A program made the position numbers and the translations under genes. The notes under the pieces were generated by a model that did no database searches, was not told the origin of the DNA, and was given only the letters and a program-made list of their open reading frames with translations. A stretch of DNA of 64,000 nucleotides from an uncultured Eubacteriales bacterium. Lineage in GTDB: Bacteria; Bacillota; Clostridia; Oscillospirales; Oscillospiraceae. Each line of letters starts with the position of its first letter. Position 1 is the stretch's first letter. Where the stretch lies: contig UQGU01000002.1 of NCBI GenBank assembly GCA_900540635.1, positions 80,886 through 144,885 on the forward strand. The letters are read 5' to 3'. Shown here one piece after another: positions 59,947-64,000 of this stretch.

Positions 59947-60252
59947 TTATTTCAGCATAATCTCTCTATCCTCAGCGCCGAGCATATAAGCACCCTTGGC
60001 AAAAGCATCCCTTGCAAGAAGCTCTGCTACATCAACCCTATCGAACAGCATCCATATTTCTTTCTCTTTCGGAGTCAGTTCATGGCTATGGTCAAACAAA
60101 TGCTCAAGTCCCAATCCTTCAAGCAATGCCGACTTTGCTGCTTTGTATTCCTCAGCTCTGCCAACATATTCGTCGTTCCTTTCCTTGGAAAATGCCTCGA
60201 TATTGTCAGCTCTCAGATGCTCGTAATACTCGTCCATAAAGATTCTATCCAT
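59947..60252 (-). CDS. small protein of unknown function (DUF6809-like)
   Basis: 101 aa from the ATG at 60250-60252 with GGAGG 9 bases upstream. All-helical and charged: MDRIFMDEYYEHLRADNIEAFSK, then an EYKAAKSALLEGLGLEHLF stretch and ELLARDAFAKGAYMLGAEDREIML at the end. The last part, a helix ending in a FxxGxRLGxxx-like FAKGAYMLGA, resembles small DUF6809-type proteins from Bacillota mobile elements; this is a tentative memory-based match. Last gene of the element before the att scar. Confidence 0.65.
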   Translation of the reverse strand: MDRIFMDEYYEHLRADNIEAFSKERNDEYVGRAEEYKAAKSALLEGLGLEHLFDHSHELTPKEKEIWMLFDRVDVAELLARDAFAKGAYMLGAEDREIMLK

Positions 60253-60279
60253 ACTCGTTGACCTCCATAACAAAAAAAT

Positions 60280-60330
60280 AAGGGCAGACCCTTTTACAGC
60301 TATTGTAGCTATGTAAAAGGATCTGCCCTT
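60280..60330 (-). terminator. long terminator hairpin after the integrase gene
   Basis: Arms of about 22 bases with few mismatches (60306-60330 with 60280-60302), then a U-run (60272-60278) in the minus direction. It separates int from the small gene and includes the motif TTACATAG near its loop. Confidence 0.85.
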
Positions 60331-60337
60331 GCAGTTA

Positions 60338-61711
60338 CTATAATGTTTTTGCCAGCGACTTCAGGAGTGCTGCCATTTCCGGATTTTGCAGAAGCTTCAG
60401 AAGAAGTTCTTTATCATCAGCGGAGCTTTCCGTTGCGGCTGGTTGAACCGGCTCAGGCGTTGCCTGTCTGCCTGAGTAGAACGCAGCTTCCATTCTTTCA
60501 GCGTTCAGTCTGCGGTCATCGTCGATGATATGGGAGTAAACATCCGCTACCATCTTGACCTGTGCATGACCGGAATCGCCTTGAACGGATTTCATATCGC
60601 CGCCGTTCAGCTTCAGCTTGTAAGTGATACTGGAATGTCGGAGACTATGGAAAACCACTTTCGGCAGTCCCTTCTCCTCAATCAGCTTATTGAAAGCACG
60701 GTTGATAACCTGCCCCTCAATCGGCTTGCCATTGGAAGAACAGAAAACCAGATTGAAGTCTACGAACTCGTCACCGAAAAGGTCTTTCAGTTCTTCGATG
60801 TCAGCCTTTCGCTGTACCAACATTTCCGCTACGGTTTTCGGTAAGAACACCTTGCGGACACTTGTTTTGGTCTTAGGAGTTTTGAGAACCAATGCGGTAT
60901 GCGTACTGGCGAAGGTCGGTGGGAACTTGAACATGATGTCCTTACCGTCCAGATCTGCCATCGCTTCACGATTTACTCTCTGCAACTCCTTTTCAACGAA
61001 GATGCTTGCCTGACCAAGTTCAATACTGGTGGGGGAAATGTCAATACAGTCCCAGGTAAGCCCCAGAAGCTCGCCCATTCGCAGGGAACAGGAGAAGGCA
61101 AGGTTAATAGCCAGACGAAGAATATCATCGTCACAGGCTTCCAGAGCCTTCTGGAGCACTTCTGCTGTCCAGATATCCCTGGTCTTGTGTTCTTCTTTCG
61201 GCAGCGTAGCGTGCTCCACAGGGTTTCTGGTCATCAATTCCCACTTGACCGCTTGATTGAAAGCATTTCGCAATGTCTTGTGAACCTCTCGGACAGTATG
61301 CGGAGTCAGATATTCTGTACGGGCTTTTACATACTTAGAAGAAACCGCTTTGACAGAAAGCAAATCTCGGTAATACTTGTCCATGATTCTCGGCGTGACA
61401 TCCTCCAGCTTCATATCACCGATGAGGGGACGAATATAGTTTGCAATCAGGCTCTTTCTGCTTTCATAGGTAGACATCGCCCAGGTGTTCACACCATAGA
61501 TTGACATATACTCATCCAAAAGATCATTGACGGTTTTAGCAGAAGGGGGAATAAAGGTTCCGGACTCCTGCTCATATTCAACCTGCAACTTCCTTTTCTT
61601 TGCTTCGGCATTCGTTTCAAAGGTTTCCCACTTCTGACGCTTGTTGCCGTTCTCATCGGTGTATGTATAAACCACAGAATACTTCTTTTTTCTCTTAACG
61701 ATAGATGCCAT
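60338..61711 (-). CDS. int: site-specific tyrosine recombinase (integrase) of the element
   Basis: 457 aa, complete. N-terminal AP2-like arm-binding domain (SVVYTYTDENGNKRQKWETFETNAEAKKRKLQ), SAM-like core-binding domain (about 55-165) and catalytic domain with R211 (SLRMGELLGL), H355/R358 (FHSLRHSS), H382 (SGHAQ) and nucleophile Y392 (DVYSHI). A C-terminal extension of about 50 residues ends in a short helix. It should integrate and excise the element at the tRNA-Arg(CCT) anticodon loop. It follows the triple-HTH gene by 4 bases, so the two are co-expressed. Confidence 0.95.
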   Translation of the reverse strand: MASIVKRKKKYSVVYTYTDENGNKRQKWETFETNAEAKKRKLQVEYEQESGTFIPPSAKTVNDLLDEYMSIYGVNTWAMSTYESRKSLIANYIRPLIGDMKLEDVTPRIMDKYYRDLLSVKAVSSKYVKARTEYLTPHTVREVHKTLRNAFNQAVKWELMTRNPVEHATLPKEEHKTRDIWTAEVLQKALEACDDDILRLAINLAFSCSLRMGELLGLTWDCIDISPTSIELGQASIFVEKELQRVNREAMADLDGKDIMFKFPPTFASTHTALVLKTPKTKTSVRKVFLPKTVAEMLVQRKADIEELKDLFGDEFVDFNLVFCSSNGKPIEGQVINRAFNKLIEEKGLPKVVFHSLRHSSITYKLKLNGGDMKSVQGDSGHAQVKMVADVYSHIIDDDRRLNAERMEAAFYSGRQATPEPVQPAATESSADDKELLLKLLQNPEMAALLKSLAKTL

Positions 61712-61715
61712 GTAA

Positions 61716-62339
61716 TCAGCTCCTTTCCTGTCTATCTTCCGCTAACTGGTAGCGGGTCTGATTGTGATACCATTTTTCAAAGCTCTCTTTGGTAGCTCGC
61801 TTATACCTGCCAACCTTGATAAGCTCAAAATCTTCATTGGCAACGATATAGTAAATGGTCTGACGATGTACCCCAAGCATTCTTGCCATTTCCGGCAGAC
61901 CGTAGGTGGATGCCATAATATCTGCATCCAGTTCCTGATCCTCTACCGTGCGGTAATCGGTTTGAGAAGCATACCATCTTTCAAAGCTCTCCTTTGTCAC
62001 TCTGCGCTTGCCCAGGACATCGACCACATCAAAATGCCCTTTGGCAACCAGTTCGTAAGCAGTCGCTTCTTTCAGCCCAAGGCGCTGTCCAAGCTCCTCC
62101 ATTGAATATGTAGTTTTCTTCAATTCCTCGCCGGGAGGGGTTCCATCGACCTTCTGGTATTTGAACTGATTGGCATACCATTCTTCAAAGCTGTCGATCA
62201 TCACCCTCATGGTGTTGCCGACAAGAATGGTTTTGAAGTAATTCTTCTTAATGAGCCAGTATGACTCCGTTTTACCAAGACCGAGCATCCTGCCCATTTC
62301 CAGAACAGACATACTCGTGCGTTTTCTCATTTCCGCCAT
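61716..62339 (-). CDS. triple excisionase-type helix-turn-helix protein
   Basis: 207 aa made of three tandem copies of one MerR/excisionase-like HTH unit: about residues 9-58 (MSVLEMGRMLGLGKTESYWLIKK ... IDSFEEWYANQ), 76-125 (YSMEELGQRLGLKEATAYELVAKGHF ... KESFERWYASQ) and 145-195 (YGLPEMARMLGVHRQTIYYIVANEDF ... KESFEKWYHNQ). Single-copy proteins of this kind act as excisionases or small regulators. Good AGGAGG site. Immediately upstream of int, the classic xis position. A strong hairpin precedes the start codon by 18 bases. Confidence 0.85.
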   Translation of the reverse strand: MAEMRKRTSMSVLEMGRMLGLGKTESYWLIKKNYFKTILVGNTMRVMIDSFEEWYANQFKYQKVDGTPPGEELKKTTYSMEELGQRLGLKEATAYELVAKGHFDVVDVLGKRRVTKESFERWYASQTDYRTVEDQELDADIMASTYGLPEMARMLGVHRQTIYYIVANEDFELIKVGRYKRATKESFEKWYHNQTRYQLAEDRQERS

Positions 62340-62356
62340 CGTACAACCTCCTATGT

Positions 62357-62396
62357 AAAAAATGTAGCCATGTGTTTCTTGTCATGGCTACATTTT
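62357..62396 (-). terminator. terminator/attenuator before the HTH-int pair
   Basis: Perfect 14-base stem (62383-62396 with 62359-62372), 10-base loop and U-run in the minus direction, ending 18 bases before the next start codon. TTACATAG follows at once and leads into the ribosome site. Confidence 0.85.
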
Positions 62397-62456
62397 ATCG
62401 AACTCTCAATATGTTTTGAAGTTTGTCGCCGGGTTGTACGACGCCCTTGACAAATC

Positions 62457-62693
62457 TTACATTTGATGATCCAACCACTCATCAAAACTCTTTTTGGAGA
62501 TTCTGATACTGCCACCGATGCGGACGCTATGGAAAACTTTCTTTTTCACAAGGTTGTATGCGCTGGTTCTGCTGATGCCCAGAATATCCTGAATCTCATC
62601 AACCGTATAGGTTCTCTTATCAAACTGAACTGCGTTAGCAGCCATCGCTTCTTCGGTGCGCTGATTCATGGCAGCGATTCTTTCTTCAAACAT
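62457..62693 (-). CDS. excisionase-family DNA-binding protein
   Basis: 78 aa. After a 28-residue helical N-terminus, residues 29-75 form one HTH unit (YTVDEIQDILGISRTSAYNLVKKKVFHSVRIGGSIRISKKSFDEWL) of the excisionase/MerR-like kind, close in layout to each unit of the next gene. The ribosome site AGGAG lies within the end of the MazF gene. Could be the excisionase or a regulator of the toxin gene it follows. Confidence 0.85.
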   Translation of the reverse strand: MFEERIAAMNQRTEEAMAANAVQFDKRTYTVDEIQDILGISRTSAYNLVKKKVFHSVRIGGSIRISKKSFDEWLDHQM

Positions 62694-62699
62694 TTATGT

Positions 62700-63107
62700 T
62701 CACTCCTTCGCTCTCTTTGCTTTATGTTTTGGGGAACGCTTTTTCAGCTGTTCCATTGCCAGGCTGACAGATAAGGCTTTCTCAATCGCTACCATTTCAC
62801 GGGGCGTTACCTTACCTAAGTAATTATCAATCCTGCTTTTATCAATGGTACGAATCTGTTCCAGCTGAACAACGGACGCTTCTTTGAATGCAGGATTGTC
62901 GTAAATAACAAAGTGCGTCGGCATATTCGCTTTCTTATGGATTCTGGTGGTGACCGTTGCCACAATCAATGTGGGAGCGTGTTTATTACCGGTATCGTTC
63001 TGAATGACGATAACCGGACGGATGCCGCCTTGTTCCGACCCAACTACCGGGTCCAGCTTGGCGCAATAAATATCACCACGGCAATATACCCAATTTTCTT
63101 TCATCAT
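62700..63107 (-). CDS. MazF/PemK-family endoribonuclease toxin
   Basis: 135 aa. Family signature at the start: YCRGDIYCAKLDPVVGSEQGGIRPVIVIQND, then PTLIVATVTTR (TSxxR-like) and VQLEQIRTIDKSRI, followed by a basic tail (KKRSPKHKAKRAKE). MazF enzymes cut mRNA at short motifs and are held by a MazE antitoxin encoded just upstream. No antitoxin-like gene is visible upstream here; the next gene downstream is the HTH protein. A 10-base stem-loop (63141-63172) lies in its leader. Confidence 0.88.
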   Translation of the reverse strand: MMKENWVYCRGDIYCAKLDPVVGSEQGGIRPVIVIQNDTGNKHAPTLIVATVTTRIHKKANMPTHFVIYDNPAFKEASVVQLEQIRTIDKSRIDNYLGKVTPREMVAIEKALSVSLAMEQLKKRSPKHKAKRAKE

Positions 63108-63621
63108 GTGCCATGACCTCCTTTCGTTGGCTATGTAATAACTGACTGCCAGAAAGGAATCAGGCAGTCAGTCCAAAAGTCTATGTGTCCCATATTTGCC
63201 ACGCACCCCTGGGAAAGAGGGCTTACGCCCTCAGGGAATCACCGAACGACTGATTGCGAATCAGTTCCATAGGAATCTAACCTCTGCCGGGTTCTCCGCC
63301 AGCTCCGTAGAGAAGTATCTTTAATCCTGTTGCTTTCATGGCCGTATTGGGAGCAACCCAATATTTACAAGCCAGTATTGATCGCTGGCATCGGGAGAGA
63401 GACAAGCGCTTAATTTATAGAAGAAAGTCGTTCTGTTTCTCTATCCGATACGTCTCGGCGTACCGCTGATGTGGCTGATGCTCTCGCACCGGCAACAGGA
63501 ACGTATTCGATGACTGTGTATTCAGTTTTCAAGGATCAAGCAGCCGATTTTCTTTGGCTGTATCTAAATTGTACCTGTTCCTCATGCAAGTTTTTATTGC
63601 CTCGTAGGTATAGTTTTGAGG
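63108..63621. other. hairpin-rich non-coding region of about 500 bases
   Basis: No convincing gene on either strand. Stem-loops: ACTGACTGCC/GGCAGTCAGT (63141-63172); a nested CCCT-GAGGGC-TTAC-GCCCTC-AGGG (63207-63236); ACTGATT-gcg-AATCAGT (63249-63265); TATTGGG-agcaa-CCCAATA (63345-63363); GCCAG/CTGGC (63371-63389); and a long-range pairing ATCGG.AGAGA with TCTCT..CCGAT (63390-63400 with 63438-63449). Perfect stems with short loops at this density suggest a structured RNA or a transfer/regulatory locus. Confidence 0.6.
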
Positions 63622-63837
63622 TTATTCACGACCTAAAAATATGTAATCAAGGGTTGTCTCAAAGCGCACAACCAGTTCGATTGCCAAATCAATAGAGATA
63701 CCTCTGTTGCCGGTTTCAATTCGTGCAATGGTGTTTGCGGCAACACCTAACTGCTCCGCAAGCTGTTCCTGTGTAAGCCCATGTTCCTTTCTCAAGGCTT
63801 TAATTCTTTTTCCGCTTTCAACCAAGTCGTAATACAT
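63622..63837 (-). CDS. XRE-family helix-turn-helix regulator
   Basis: 71 aa from the ATG at 63835-63837 (MYYDLVESGKRIKALRKEHGLTQEQLAEQLG), with GGAGG 7 bases upstream. The HTH (LTQEQLAEQLGVAANTIARIETG) and closing FETTLDYIFLG are standard for short XRE repressors of phages and ICEs. The frame stays open to a second ATG at 63925-63927, which also has an AGGAGG site and would add 30 residues; the short form matches the family. Probably the master repressor of the element. Confidence 0.88.
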   Translation of the reverse strand: MYYDLVESGKRIKALRKEHGLTQEQLAEQLGVAANTIARIETGNRGISIDLAIELVVRFETTLDYIFLGRE

Positions 63838-63929
63838 TTTCGTTCCTCCGTGTTTTTGAATTTGTGAAGTTGCAAAATCAAAAACAGCGGGAGGAGATCG
63901 TGCCCGATTCTCAATACCCTTTGCCATCT

Positions 63930-63948
63930 GCCTGTCCTCCTTGCAGGC
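63930..63948 (-). promoter_or_regulatory. ribosome site held in a hairpin loop
   Basis: On the minus-strand RNA, GCCTG and CAGGC (63944-63948 and 63930-63934) pair around CAAGGAGGA, placing the AGGAGG of the upstream XRE start inside the loop. Confidence 0.45.
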
Positions 63949-63950
63949 AT

Positions 63951-63983
63951 AAAAAAAGAGCCGGAGTAAATTACTCCAAGCTC
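63951..63983 (-). terminator. terminator before the XRE gene
   Basis: Two-part stem (GAGC/GCTC outer, GGAGTAA/TTACTCC inner) followed by U7 in the minus direction. It overlaps the stop codon of the gene upstream. Confidence 0.82.
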
Positions 63984-64000
63984 TCGTTCATGCCTTTGTG
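63971..64000 (-). CDS. possible C-terminal end of an element gene (partial)
   Basis: The last 30 bases read in the minus direction as HKGMNESLE followed by TAA at 63971-63973, directly before the terminator hairpin. Too short to identify. Confidence 0.3.
   Translation of the reverse strand, partial: HKGMNESLE

Noticed and set aside
63471..63695. 74-codon plus-strand frame in the structured region
   Set aside because: No ribosome site, overlaps the XRE gene in antisense, and the region is better explained by hairpins.

Overview
The window reads as chromosome from a Gram-positive obligate anaerobe of the class Clostridia, most likely an Oscillospirales-type gut bacterium. The reasons are the high-GC coding style with near-consensus SigA promoters, an oxygen-sensitive NrdD ribonucleotide reductase, a CD1247-type acidic protein beside efp, a NadD-YqeK fusion, and a cohesin/dockerin surface protein. 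This is a family-level inference only; no rRNA gene is present.

Layout. (1) 1-8403, minus strand: an exopolysaccharide operon with its own promoter, running from the initiating sugar transferase through an SDR epimerase, four GT4 glycosyltransferases and a Wzy-like polymerase to a Wzx-like flippase cut by the window edge. (2) 8403-9680: a NahK-like sugar kinase with its own promoter and terminator. (3) 9846-19709: a housekeeping run smc-ftsY-rdgB-yhbY-nadD/yqeK-rsfS-leuS, interrupted by a MITE-like repeat, followed by rpsU on a perfect-consensus promoter. (4) 20043-23620: an unknown protein, yqeG, an M24 peptidase, efp and a CD1247-type protein. (5) 23691-25373: two tRNAs, then an AT-richer scar with a truncated integrase and an orphan barstar. 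(6) 25409-28545: a Cys-rich protein, a membrane acyltransferase and galM. (7) 28647-31324: nrdD under paired NrdR boxes, and a small heavy-metal-associated protein. (8) 31341-40535: an ECF sigma/membrane partner pair, a MATE transporter, a BlaI/BlaR1-type sensor system and a VanW protein. (9) 40564-47110: mfd, pth, prs and an orphan polymerase-like membrane protein. (10) 47168-50624: an SPFH / zinc-ribbon / TPM module like Bacillus subtilis ydjI-ydjG-ydjH. (11) 50640-59456: a second MATE, a MazG-like protein, a P-type-ATPase-like protein lacking its catalytic motifs, rlmB, ftsH and an LRR-cohesin-dockerin surface protein. (12) 59551 to the window end: an integrated mobile element that has split a tRNA-Arg(CCT) gene in its anticodon loop.

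How the parts work together. The EPS operon contains every step from lipid-linked initiation to export. The smc block couples chromosome condensation, membrane targeting, nucleotide clean-up, NAD synthesis and ribosome maturation. nrdD has the tandem 32-bp-spaced operators expected for NrdR. The BlaI homologue has two matching palindromes, one overlapping its own promoter.

Most unusual items: a BlaR1-like protease whose C-terminal sensor resembles a D,D-carboxypeptidase with all three catalytic motifs substituted; a P-type ATPase-like protein with DKTGT, TGD and the hinge motif missing; and the mobile element, where a roughly 500-base hairpin-rich non-coding region and a series of intergenic stem-loops, some with U-tracts, suggest RNA-level control such as attenuation or processive antitermination. 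All functional assignments rest on reading the sequence and on knowledge of families; no database search was run.
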